From positions 683,550 through 747,549 of the forward strand of contig CAJNOI010000011.1 in assembly GCA_905250115.1 (NCBI GenBank): a stretch of 64,000 nt of DNA, read 5' to 3'. The notes under the pieces are model-generated. The model was not told the origin of the DNA and did not search any database. It worked only from the letters and a program-made list of their open reading frames with translations. The stretch comes from Adineta steineri (taxonomy: Eukaryota > Rotifera > Eurotatoria > Adinetida > Adinetidae). The first letter of the stretch is position 1; each line of letters starts with the position of its first letter. Of the stretch, positions 20,737 through 31,647 are shown piece after piece. Both the position numbers and the translations under genes were made by a program.

Positions 20737-21420
20737 GAAAACAGTAATCAAATAGATCAACAAGCGATGTTCAAATCACGGAACCGCTTTGTGAACAGTA
20801 ATGTCTCTGAGCTGCAAGAAATTAACCGCAGGACAATATTCGGTTACCAGGACATACCCTTAATGTCATTGGAAGAAGCTGTAGAAAGTATCGTCCAGTT
20901 CGTCCCTCTCGTCCGAAATTACGCTGATGAAGCTAAACAACAGTGTAAACGAAATACTAAATTGACAGTAAACGAATCAGCAGCTATCTATCTTTACACC
21001 AAACATATACCTATCTATGAAAAACTGAACAAAACGCTTCGAGATGAAAATCCATATGCATTGGAACCATGGTTTCCTTACTTAAAACTGCTTTTTACTG
21101 GTATCGGAAAATTACCATGTCGTTCGACTACGGTGTGGCGAGGCGTTGGTGAGAAAATCGGCTCAAATTTCGCTGGAGTTGGTGTGCACACTTGGTGGAG
21201 TATGAATTCATGCTCTTCGAAACTCGATGTTGCTGGCATGTTCGCAAGCGAGGAGGGCACTCTGTTTTGCATTAACACAATTCATGGTAGAGACATCACT
21301 GCGTACTCAGCGCACACTGTGGAAGAAGAGATCGTTCTTATGCCTGGAACTTCATTGCGTGTTAAGAGCACATTGGTCGAATCTAATGGTCGCTCCATCG
21401 TGCATCTAAATGAATGGTAA
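20737..21420 (+). CDS. ADP-ribosyltransferase (R-S-E ART fold)
   Basis: The exon opens after a TATAACAG acceptor at 20737, ten codons before the first ATG (20767). The start is therefore either that ATG (217 residues) or in an upstream exon, possibly 19659-19871. The typical rotifer ART lead-in is present (GYQDIPLMSLEEAVESIVQF, then LYTKHIPIYEKLNKTLRDENP). The catalytic set is Arg125 in TTVWRGVG, the STS-equivalent block HTWWSMNSCSS (143-151), and Glu186-188 in VEEEIVLMPG. The family transfers ADP-ribose from NAD+ to protein side chains. The fold ends at IVHLNEW followed by TAA. The same bases (GAATG/GTAAGT) would make a strong donor, so an unfound 3' exon is possible. No signal peptide was seen. 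The TIR-NACHT-HEAT gene starts ~1.2 kb downstream on the same strand; joining the two in frame was not possible with the sites I tested. Confidence 0.85.
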   Translation, partial: ENSNQIDQQAMFKSRNRFVNSNVSELQEINRRTIFGYQDIPLMSLEEAVESIVQFVPLVRNYADEAKQQCKRNTKLTVNESAAIYLYTKHIPIYEKLNKTLRDENPYALEPWFPYLKLLFTGIGKLPCRSTTVWRGVGEKIGSNFAGVGVHTWWSMNSCSSKLDVAGMFASEEGTLFCINTIHGRDITAYSAHTVEEEIVLMPGTSLRVKSTLVESNGRSIVHLNEW

Positions 21421-21932
21421 GTTTACGTGAAGCATGTTATAAAACCTGACTACTTGAAGTTGAAGCGCTAGTGATAAAGTTCTCTGAATATCGTAGACTA
21501 CGACTTATCCAATAGATGTATAAGGTCTCATTCTCGAGCAATCCTGCCATCTATTTGGCATCTAGCAGAAACATTATGCGTTCTTACTATTTTTCCTGCT
21601 ACTTTCTGCCCTATTCGCTTTTTTTAAAATGCCATTGTATTAATATTTTTTACTCAGTATCCCTAGATTCCATTAGCATGTCGTTTCAAAATGTCACGGG
21701 AAATTGTGCTAGCAAGGTTTGTTAGTATTGGTTTTTCATTCGTATTCTTTTTTGAAAACGATTGGTATTTACTCATGATCACTAGAGAGGGAACCACCCC
21801 GGGTAACACTCCTTTTTGAGGTCATATTGAACCCTTAATGAGCTTTCAATGGATTTACCAAAAGTCTATAAGAGTTCATCCCTATCGATCTTTGAAGTTA
21901 AGTTGTAACAGTTTCACTGTATTTTCGCCCAC

Positions 21933-22018
21933 TTTCTAGATAGGCATGCACCAATTCCAATTCTAGAATTGGTATTGGAATTGGTTGGAATTGGAATTGG
22001 TGCATGCCTATTTCTAGA
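21933..22018. mobile_element. 70-bp palindromic insertion with 8-bp flanking duplication
   Basis: A near-perfect palindrome, 21941-22010, with ends taggcatgcaccaattcc and ggaattggtgcatgccta and a centre made of ttggaa-type repeats. The direct repeat tttctaga flanks it on both sides (21933-21940 and 22011-22018), as expected for a target-site duplication. Eight bases is typical of hAT and P superfamilies. It cannot encode anything. Confidence 0.75.
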
Positions 22019-22268
22019 TATTTACCAAAAAGCAAAATCAAGGAGAAAAGAACGGAATTTGGACTCCTGGAATACAAAACGATTTTATGAAATCTTCGCA
22101 AATCCAGACTCCGCTCTTTATTCCTTGAACCAAATAATGAAGCTTTGGTCTGATATTCTGCGCGTAGATATGTTTAATGGTGCTTAGAATATCTTGAAAG
22201 TTTCAACTGAAAAGAATGTTCCTCTGTCGGAATATTGATTTTTCAGATAAATTGAATTTTTGTATCTT

Positions 22269-22366
22269 ATGGGTGTCGGTATGAGTGTGGGTAAAGATCT
22301 GGATAGCTTTCCTATACAATACACACGCGCGCATCTACACCCACAACCACACCCACACTCACCCTT
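22269..22366. repeat. GT/AC-rich hairpin, copy 8
   Basis: tgggtgtcggtatgagtgtg, a ~50-nt centre with acacacgcgcgc, then acacccacaaccacaccca. The longest and least symmetrical member. Confidence 0.55.
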
Positions 22367-22646
22367 CTTTCTATTGATGGAAACAAATATTTCTGAAATA
22401 TAACCAACCCCGATCTCCCTGATATTTCCATACACACTTCTCTATGAGTTAAAATCTTAGAATATTGCGATTTCATGCGTTTAACCGTTGTCTGCTAGTG
22501 TACTGAAAGGGATATTTTACGTGTCATAACAGCAGCTAGCTCTAATTCTTTCCGGCATCACTTCTAACTGACACAGAAAAATAAGACTGTAGTTAAATCT
22601 AAAGTTCCTATATGTTTGGCTATAAACACTCTCAGTGAATAAGAAA

Positions 22647-25600
22647 ATGTTTGAAAATGCTTTGTACGGACTCGATGCAAATTTATGCACACCTCAGGTT
22701 TTTATGTTGTCTGAGGAGCTCTCACATATACTAAACCACTGTAGGTATGTCCTGAAGATATGGTTTAGTCTCTTTTTTTTAATTAATTTTGATCATACAG
22801 TAAAATGCAATTCATATCTTTTAGTTGTGCGATTCCGGAAGGAAAACACGTCATGCTGTCATATCATTCGAGCAGTCATGATATAGTTCTCAAAATTTGC
22901 CAATTTCTACAAGAAGTAAATATCCCAGTTTGGTTCGACAAAAGGAGCGACATGAGCAATATGTACAATAGGTAAGGATACTAAAATAATTTAATCTGTT
23001 CGCATCCTAGAATTACATATTTCTCTTATTTAGTTTGGCTGATGGGGTCGAAAATGCTGAAGTCGTTTGTTGTTTCATCACGCCAGATTACGGAAAGACT
23101 GCGACTTGTAAACTTGAATTGCAATATGCACAAAAACGATACAAAAGAATTATAAAATGTCTGCTCGGCCATGCAAAAGCCTCACAGCCTTGTGATTGGC
23201 TTGAACTAATAACCACAGATCCTACACACGTAGACTTTGATGATGTTTCTGAACTAGGTATTGATTCAAAGGCGTGGGAGCTTCTTGGCTTAATAAAAAC
23301 GCAACCACTAGCCTCGCAACATCTAATATTAAAAAGTGTTGATCAGCCAAGTTATTTATTCGAATTAATTAGATACGAATATCAACAACATAGTCGTCTT
23401 TCACGTATCATGAATCCTTCAAGATCGTTTTCAATTGAACAAAGCTACATTAACTTAGTCATCGTGGAAACTAAGGAACAACAATTAAAAGAAAAGAAAC
23501 TGCTCGATGCCAAACTCAATGATGAGATCATTGGGACTTTTGAAGAAATCTATGGCACAAAGACAGACATAGAAATCAAGGATATTTTCCAACGATGCGA
23601 CCATCAAACGAAGAACGTTCTTGTGCTTGGCCGAGCTGGAATAGGGAAAACAACATTTTGCCAATATGTTACTTATGAATGGGCAACAGGTGCCATTTGG
23701 CAACAGTATGATTTAGTCATTTTATTTCACTTACGTAATCTGACGGATGATCTCTTTCCTCCTCTGACAGACGGCACGCGATATTCTCTAGTTGACCTCG
23801 TACAGACAGAGTATTTCCATCATGGTCTCTCGGAAAATGACAGAAAACGTCTTCAAGAACAATTAGCAAAGAGTCAAGTCCTTTGGCTGTTGGATGGATA
23901 TGATGAGATTGTACAGAACATGCCGCAACATCTGCAATATCTTCTCGCACAATTACGCCGAACTTCTCATCACGTTGTGACGTCTCGTCCATACTTGAAT
24001 ACATTATCATATAAGGTGCAACTCGAAATTACAGGTTTTACAAACGATAATATTAAGGAGTATGTGGGAAAATTCTTCGATCAAATTAAAGGTGACATGG
24101 GTAATGCATTGGGCGAAGCTCAAAAATTACTAGGCTTCTTAAAATGTAACCCTAGAGTTTGGGGCATCGTACATATTCCCGTTAATCTGGAACTGATCTG
24201 TACTCTTTGGTGTAATACTGACTGGTCAGAAACAACAGCGATGACAATGACAACTGTGTACGATAAGATGACTGAATGGTTATGCCGAAGACACTTAGAA
24301 AAGCAAAGTATATCTTCATCTCGAATGAACAAAGAAGATGTTTACACGCATTGTCATAAGGAACTGGCATTCTTAGAAAGCTTAGCTTTTCACGGAATAG
24401 AAAGCAATAGTATCATCATTCGCCCCAAATTACTACAAATAGCATCCAAAGAGTCTCAATGTTCTCTATGCCACCAACTACCATTGCTCAACATAGGCAT
24501 CTTAAAATCTTTAGATTATACACCAATTGGCACTAGCATTGAAACAGACAAAAACCACTATTTTGTTCACCTCAGTTTCCAAGAACATTTTGCAGCACGA
24601 TATTTGATAAGGGCTCTTGGTGGTGATGAAACTCAAAAGAAAAAAGCAATCGATTTCATCAAAGCTCGTAAATACGACCAGCGTTTCGAATTAATACTCA
24701 CTTTTGCATCCGGTCTTCTCAATGAAGGCGCTGACCAACGGCGGATCAAGTTATTCTGGGACACATTACTGGGCGAGCCCTTAGATCTCATTGGTTTAAG
24801 ACATGCACAAGTTGTTATTTCCTGTATAGAGGAGACTGGTTGTAATAGAAGTCTTCCGCACTTTTGCGAAGTCATAAACACGGTAAAAAAATGTATCAGC
24901 TACTTTGTATTTAACAAGCATAATAATATATCCCATCCTTTAGCAATTTCACTACGAAGAAGTCCTTCACTAGTAAATCAGTCAGAAATACTTGACGTAT
25001 TCAAAGCGTTCCATAAACATATAGATCCAGCTATGCGTACCTATGTATATTTATTGATTGCTGATTTACCGATAGTAAAAACACACGTAGACGTCATTCG
25101 TTTATATTTAACCGCACTTAACGATACAAATACGGAAGTCAGATGCGGTGCTTGTTTTGCTCTCAGTAAGATGGGTGAAAAAGCAGCAACTTCTGAAGTG
25201 ATTAAGAGGCTCTTAGATGCACTGGGGGATCGGAATAATTCCGTCAGAGCTAGTGCATGTGAAGCTCTTGGGGCGATGGGTGAAAAAGCAGCAATCAGTA
25301 AAGTGATTGACAGCCTCGGGGACGCCCTTAAAAACGAAGATTCTAGTGTCCGAAGTAGTGCGTGTAAAGCGCTGGGTGCCTTAGGGGGGAAAACAGCAAC
25401 CCATGAAGTCGTTAACAGACTCATGAATACATTTAAAGATGAGAACTATTTCGTTCGAACTAATGCCTCTGAAGCTATAGGTGAGATAGCTCGAAAAACA
25501 TCGACCAATGAAATAATTAATACACTCGTGCATGCACTTGGAAGTATCGACGACTTCATCAAAAGCACTGCGCTTGAAACTCTCGTGAAGATGGGTGAAA

Positions 25601-28600
25601 AAGAGTTAAAGAATGAAGTAATCAATAGGTTCATGAGTGCATTGGGAGATCCCGAGCCTTCCATAAGAAAGGGTGTGTGTGAAGTTCTCGGTATTATGGG
25701 TGAAAAAGTGGGAACCATTGAAGTAGTTAATGGAATAGCGAAAGCACTTACAGATAAGGATTCCGAGGTTAGGCGTCAAGCATGTGTAGCTCTTGGAGAG
25801 ATAGGTGAAAAAGCAGCAACCGATCAGGTCATTAATATTCTCGTGACTACACTTATGGATACGGACCTTTCTGTGAGAGACAGTGCGGCCAAAGTTCTCA
25901 TAAAGATGAGTAGAGAAGGAAAAAACATTGAAGTAATTGATGAACTCGTGATTGTACTCAGGAATAAGGATTCAGAGGTTCGACGGCAAGTATGTATAAC
26001 TCTTAGTTGGATGACTGAAACAGCAACAATCGATGAAGTAATTAATAGTCTCCTGAGTGCAGTTATGGATACCAAAAACTCGATATGCAACACGATATAT
26101 GAATATATCTGTTCCACTACTGAAAAAGAAGGTCTTAGTGACGTAGTGTATAGGCTCTCGAGTGCACTTGTGGATACGGACTGGCTCGTGAGGGACGATG
26201 CACGTGAAGCTCTCGGTATGATGAGCAAAACAGGAGAAAACATTGATGTGGTCGATGGGCTCGTGAGTGCACTTAGGAATCAGGATTCTGAGATCAGGCG
26301 TCAAGCATGTATAGTTCTCGGTGAGATGAGTGAAAAAGTAGCAACCAGTCTCGTGATCAATAGTCTTTTGATTGCACTTGCGGATGCGGAGTATTTCATA
26401 AGAAGAGCTGCGTGTGAAGCTCTTGGTATGTTAGGTCAAAAAGCAGTAAACATCAACGTAGTTAAAGGCATCATGAGTTTACTTACAGATAAGGATCCAG
26501 GAGTTAGACGTCAGGCATGTGTAACTCTTGGCAAGATGGGGGAAACAATAACAAACGATCAAGTAATTATTGGTCTGACAAATGCACTTATGGATACGCA
26601 CAGTTTCGTCAGGGCCAGTGCGTGTAAGGCTCTCCGTAAGATGGGTAAGAAAGCTACGAGCCTCGAAGTAATTAATGGGCTCGCAGGCGCACTGAAAGAT
26701 GAAACTTCACAGGTTAGATATGAAGCATGTGTAGCTCTAGGTGCGATGGGCGGAAAAGTCGCAGCCGATGAAGTAGTTAATAACCTTCTGATTGCAGCGG
26801 CGGATGAGAACTGTTCTGTGAAAGAGAGTGCGTGTATAGTTCTCCGTATCATCCGTAAAAAGATAACTACTGTTGAAAAAGTTAATAAGATCGAGCGTGT
26901 GCTTAGAGATGAGTATTTACAGACTGGCCTCTATAGAAAAAGACGTTTTCGTGGGAAGGCTAAAAGCATAGAAACCGATGAAGTAGTTAATAACCTCGCG
27001 AGTGCAGTTGTGCATACCGAAAGTTTCGTAAAAGACAGTGCATGTGCAGTTCTTTGTAAGATGAGTAAAAACGTAGCTACCAATGTAGTACTTTGTGGAC
27101 TCTTTGGTGCACTTGTGGGTAAAAACAGGCTCGTTGGGGCCAACAAATCTCCTGTTTTTGATAATATAGGTGAAAAAGGAAAAAAACACCTCAATAATTC
27201 GTAGACTCTTGAGTGCACTTGTGAGTACAGACAGGCTCGTGAGAGACACTGCATCTGACGCTGTTAATAATACGGGTGAAAAAGGAAAAAAATTTCAGGT
27301 AATTCTTGGACTCGTGGATGCACTTGCGAATCGGGATGCAGAGGTCAGACGTCAAGCATGCGTAGCTCTTGGTGGCATAAAGGATGAAGTATTAGTCGAT
27401 CTCGGGATCAGTAGTTTCGTGATCGATGGACTCATGGCTGCTTTTACCGATGACGAGTTTTCCGTGATCGATAGTGCGTGTGAAGCACTCAGTAAGATGG
27501 GTAAAAATGCAGCAACAAATGTAGTAACTAATGGTCTCGTGAGTGCACTTAGCAATAGGAACTATTGCGTGAGAAGTGGTGCGTGTGAAGCTCTGGGTAT
27601 GATGGGTGAAAAAGCAGCAGACCTAGAAGTAATTAATGCACTCATAAGTGCAATCGAAGATAGAGATCCGAAGATTAGACATCAAGCATGTATAGCCCTT
27701 GGCAAGATTGGTGAAAAGGCAGCAACGGGCCAAGTAGTTAATGGTCTCATGAGTGCACTTGGCGATGTGGAGTATTGTGTGAGAAGGGATGCATGTGAAG
27801 CTCTCGGGATGACGGGTCGGAAAGTAGCAAACCCTAAAATAATTAATGGAATCGTAAGTGCACTTAAAGATAATAATTCAGAGATCAGACGTCATGCGTG
27901 TGGAGCTCTTAGTAAGATGGGTGAAAAAGCTGCAACCGATCAAGTAGTTAACGGTCTCATGAGTGCACTTGGCGATGTGGAGTGTTGTGTGAGAAGCGGC
28001 GCATGTGAAGCTCTCGGTATGATGGGCGAGAAAGCAGTAAATCTTGAAGTAATTAATGGACTCGTAAATGCGGTTGGAGATGAGGATCCAAGGGTCAGAC
28101 ATCAAGCTTGTATAGCTCTTGGTAAGATAAGTGAAAACGCAGGAACCGACATAGTAACTCATAGTTTCGTGAGTGCACTCTGTGGCGCGGAAGATTTTGT
28201 AAGAAGGAGTGCGTGTGAAGCCCTCGGTTTGACGGATCGAAAAGTGGCAAACCCTGAAATAATTAATGGACTCGTAAGTGCACTTAGAGATAAGGATTCA
28301 GAGATAAGACGTCGTGCGTGTGCAGTTCTCGGTATGATGGGTGAAAAAGTAGCAACCTACATAGTAATTCATGATTTAATGAGTGCACTTAGGGATGTGG
28401 AGGATTGTGTGAGAAGGGGTGCATGTGAAGCTCTCGGTATGCTGGGTGAAAAAGCAGTAGATCTTAAAGTAATTGATGAACTTGTAGGTGCACTTAGAGA
28501 TAAGAACTCAGAGGTCAGGCATCGTACGTATAGAACTCTTGACAAGATGGGTGGAAAAGCAGCAGCTGATCTAGTAATTAGTATTCTTGTGACTGTACTT

Positions 28601-29356
28601 GGTGATGTGATGGTTTCCGTGAGAAGGGATGCGTGTGAAACGCTTGGTATGATAAGTAAAAAAGAGGGAACTATGACAGTAATTAATAGACTTGCGAGTG
28701 CACTCTTGCATGTAGAGCACTCCGTCGGAAGTAGTACCTGTGAAGCTGTCGATAAGATCGGTGAAAGAACAGGAGCCAATGAAGTAATTAAGGGGCTCGT
28801 GCGTGCAGTTAGGAATGTCAATGAAGACGTCCGACGTGCTGCCTGTGAAGTTCTCGAATCGATTAGTAAAAAAGGAGGAATCGATGAACTGATAGGAGTA
28901 TTATTAGATGCATGCTGTGATGACGAATATGGAATGTACGAAGCTACTGAGACTATAACAAAGATTTTAGATAGATCTTCTCGTCTGTCAGATCTAAAAC
29001 CTAATACTGTTTGTAAGCTTTCAGAGAAGATCAAGAAATCGAGCTGGTGGTTTCTGAGAAATGTTTGCTCAGAGAAACTAATCAAGACGTTTTTTGATAG
29101 CGAAATATATTTTTGGCTTCCGATTATTAAAACAAGTCTTATTAGAAGTGGTTATGGTTTGACCGTATGCGAAAATACTGTCGCGATATATGGCAGCGCC
29201 GAACCGGTTGAGATATTGTTCACGAATGGAGAGCTCGGTAGACAGATGAAGGACTATTTAGTTCATGGAATGGAAGATTCACCTGAGCATGTGGATGAAG
29301 TGGAGTACGATACAATGGATAATGAGAGTGCAGGGCTGAGCGATGCCTCTGACTAA
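22647..29356 (+). CDS. TIR-NACHT-HEAT-repeat NLR-like receptor (one frameshift)
   Basis: Exons 22647-22744, 22825-22971 and 23034-29356 join with matching phase-2 sites, giving about 2200 residues. Exons 1-3 rebuild a TIR domain: KHVMLSYHSSSHDIVLK, NIPVWFDKRSDM, then SLADGVENAEVVCCFITPDY and TATCKLELQYA, whose Glu fits the catalytic position of NAD-cleaving TIRs. NACHT follows with Walker A (GRAGIGKTT, ~23629) and Walker B (LWLLDGYDEI, ~23881). From ~25090 to ~28900 there are roughly 35 HEAT repeats of 35 residues (DKDSEVRRQACVALG alternating with VRxSACEALGMMGEKA), presumably the sensing part. The C-terminus is acidic. The frame breaks at 27180-27186 (run of seven A); reading resumes one frame over with the repeat period intact, so it is an indel or a sequencing error. 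If real, the product stops at TAG 27202-27204, keeping about two thirds. The ATG at 22647 is the first in frame after a stop. Confidence 0.9.
25090..28900 (+). repeat. HEAT-repeat array (~105-nt units in ~210-nt pairs)
   Basis: Coding repeats of 35 codons. Neighbouring units alternate between a KDSEVRRQACVALG type and a VRxSACEALGMMGEKA type, so the DNA repeats best at ~210 nt. This suggests growth by dimer duplication. Confidence 0.85.
27180..27186 (+). other. Frameshift site in a run of seven A
   Basis: Upstream frame reads GEKGKKHLNNS then TAG. The next frame reads on through IIRRLLSALVSTDRLV and keeps the HEAT spacing. One A too many relative to the repeat pattern explains it. Confidence 0.8.
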
Positions 29357-30941
29357 ATTCTACAATTGAGTTTTCAAGCAGATAAAGCTCTGAATATAAT
29401 TGAATATGTAGAACAGATATGTGTAGATAGGGTCTTAATTAAAGAAGACTAAACGGATAATGTTTCAAAGTCTCCTAATTCACCATTTGAATCACTCGGC
29501 CGGCTTGACATCTTCGGTGATACTATATGTCTATTTATTTTGTTCTAAAAGTTTTAATGTACAAATTAGATAAAGCATACTACGTTTTCTAATTGATATC
29601 TTCTAAAAATACTATTCTTTTATGTATAGTTATAGTATCTGTTTTTATAATCAACTTGTTACATGACTTGTTATCTGCTGATTAATTTGAACTGTATTGT
29701 TGTTTTTGTTTTCTTTTGTCTTCGCTATTTTTTGCACTGCAAATGTTTTGTAATTTGTAGTTTTCTTTCGGTTATGTCATCAGTGAATTCTTAATGGTCT
29801 TTCACACATTTTTTTCTTTCTCTTTGTCCTTATTGAATATACTGTTTTGTTCTTTGTGTTAGCTTTGTCTCGCTTAAATATTCTTACTTTTATTTATCTA
29901 TACCTATTATATTTCTTCATTAAATGTGCATGTATTGTCTACACGGTTGTCTCGGTTTACGTTATAATATACGCATTCCGTAAAGAATCAATTATGATCA
30001 GATGCGAGTTCAATCCATAGTTGCATGGTGCGTTTTGAGTATTCTCTTTTATAACGCTAATTAAACAGCTAGATAATTGAGTGGAAGGAAGTTTTCAGAA
30101 AAGAATGCGAACAAAACCTTCTAAAAGTATTCGATTCGTCTTCAACCGATATGTATTGAAAGTTATTAACGTAGATCATGGAGTTTTTCAGCACTATTCC
30201 AAACTAGTGAGAAACATCGAGCTTAACTTATAGCTACTGTCGATCTATGGGAAATTGTAGAAATGAATAACGAAATAAACCAACTGTTTACTCAAGTATG
30301 GGTATGGATGGAAGTGCAAATAAAAGAAGAACATAAGATCCATACCCACACCTCAAGCTTATCATAACTTAGCAAGAGTTTCTATCACATAGAATTCCAG
30401 TTATTTTAATAATCACTGTGTTAACTTCAATTTAATTAAAAATCTGCTCATTAAATTCATTCATTTAGATTGACTAAAACAAATAGATTAAAGTATAAGT
30501 ACTTGCTGTTCGATTAATACATGACTTCAGATCATCTAAAATAAAATACTTACTATTTGTTGAATATACTCCATTGAATGATCTAACATAAACTATACAT
30601 AATGAGAGTAGCAAAATTACTTGCTGTTTACCGACGCATTCACCTACATACTGTAGAATAACTTATTCAAATAAAATAAAACAAACATATTGTTCGTTGA
30701 ATGTCTTATGAAATTATCTAGACTTGTATGGCTGCATTATGTACTCAAATGTACTGCTCTTTTATTAACCATAATGTTATATCAAACAAGATTATAGTGT
30801 GAAAGTTGGCTATTGCATACATCTTATCCGAATTGTCGAATATATGGATATCTACAAGCTGATAAATTCAATTTTAGTTCATGTAATCAATGAAAGAAGC
30901 GCTTGATGAAAAACGAATTAATATTTCTTTTCTTTTAATAT
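29357..30941. other. Intergenic, includes GT/AC-rich copy 9
   Basis: A+T-rich, no exon chain recognised. The element at 30297-30357 is the rightmost telomere-like hairpin in the window. Confidence 0.5.
30297..30357. repeat. GT/AC-rich hairpin, copy 9
   Basis: gtatgggtatggatgg, an A-rich loop, then atccatacccacacctcaag. Confidence 0.55.
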
Positions 30942-31574
30942 ATGAATTTAAGTGATGAAGAACGACTTCAATGTAGTGAATGTTTAAAAAAACTCTATCA
31001 AACAAAATTATCATGTATACAATCAATTCAATATCTTATTGAGCAACAACGTGAAATCGATGAATGTATTACTGATTTAAAATCAACTAAAATACATGCA
31101 CAAGAAATAAATGAAAGAATATCTGAATTAGATCAAATATCTTGGTTAAAATTATGTTGTTCAAAGAAAAAAATTCATTCATTAGAAATAAATTTACATG
31201 ATAATAATCATTTGCTTATTTTACCATTTCTCAATGATCAATCAAATCTAAATAATTGTATATCTGGTTTAAATGAAATAGAAAAAGATTTTGAACTTGA
31301 AAAATTATTTAATTCAATAAAAATTTCTTATACATATTTTTCAACAAAAGATGAATTTGAAAAAATTTTACATGAAGAATATACATTATTATTTGAACTT
31401 GCAAAAAAATTAACAAAATGTATACAAATTCTTCATGATACAATTGAATTTCTTGGTACAGATATTAAATTAACATTAGAACATATGCAATTAGCACAAC
31501 CACGTATGAAACAATTATTAAAAATTAAAGCGCCTTTAGCTTTTGCACAAGTACAAAAAGATTTTATGACATGA
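30942..31574 (+). CDS. Coiled-coil protein of unknown function
   Basis: A 210-residue ORF starting at ATG 30942 after a pyrimidine-rich stretch, ending TGA. It is mostly charged helix with coiled-coil character (IQYLIEQQREIDECITDLKS, EINERISELDQ, ILHDTIEFLG). It has a Trp-Leu/Cys-Cys patch (SWLKLCCSKKK) near residue 70 and no membrane segment. Codon use is A+T-biased like its conserved neighbours, and the frame is clean. The TTTAATAT before the ATG could also be read with an upstream exon, but none was found. It ends 73 nt from the stop of the next gene, which runs on the opposite strand (convergent). Family not recognised. Confidence 0.6.
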   Translation: MNLSDEERLQCSECLKKLYQTKLSCIQSIQYLIEQQREIDECITDLKSTKIHAQEINERISELDQISWLKLCCSKKKIHSLEINLHDNNHLLILPFLNDQSNLNNCISGLNEIEKDFELEKLFNSIKISYTYFSTKDEFEKILHEEYTLLFELAKKLTKCIQILHDTIEFLGTDIKLTLEHMQLAQPRMKQLLKIKAPLAFAQVQKDFMT

Positions 31575-31647
31575 TAAATAAAACTTATGCAAATGACATT
31601 GTTACTATTCTTCCAATGAAGAGACAATAACGAAAAAAAATATTAGA

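Larger units (their letters stand above)
21421..22646. other. Intergenic with two small palindromic elements
   Basis: Holds the mini-palindrome at 21941 and a GT/AC-rich element at 22269. The ORFs at 21516, 21969 and 22184 overlap these and look spurious. Confidence 0.5.

Noticed and set aside
21421..22646. Fusion of the ART exon to the TIR-NACHT-HEAT gene
   Set aside because: The donor at the ART end is phase 2, and the acceptor tested before 22637 would lead straight into a stop. Two genes is the safer reading.
27160..27260. An intron explaining the frame change in the NLR gene
   Set aside because: No GT...AG pair restores the frame while keeping the 35-residue period; one extra A does.
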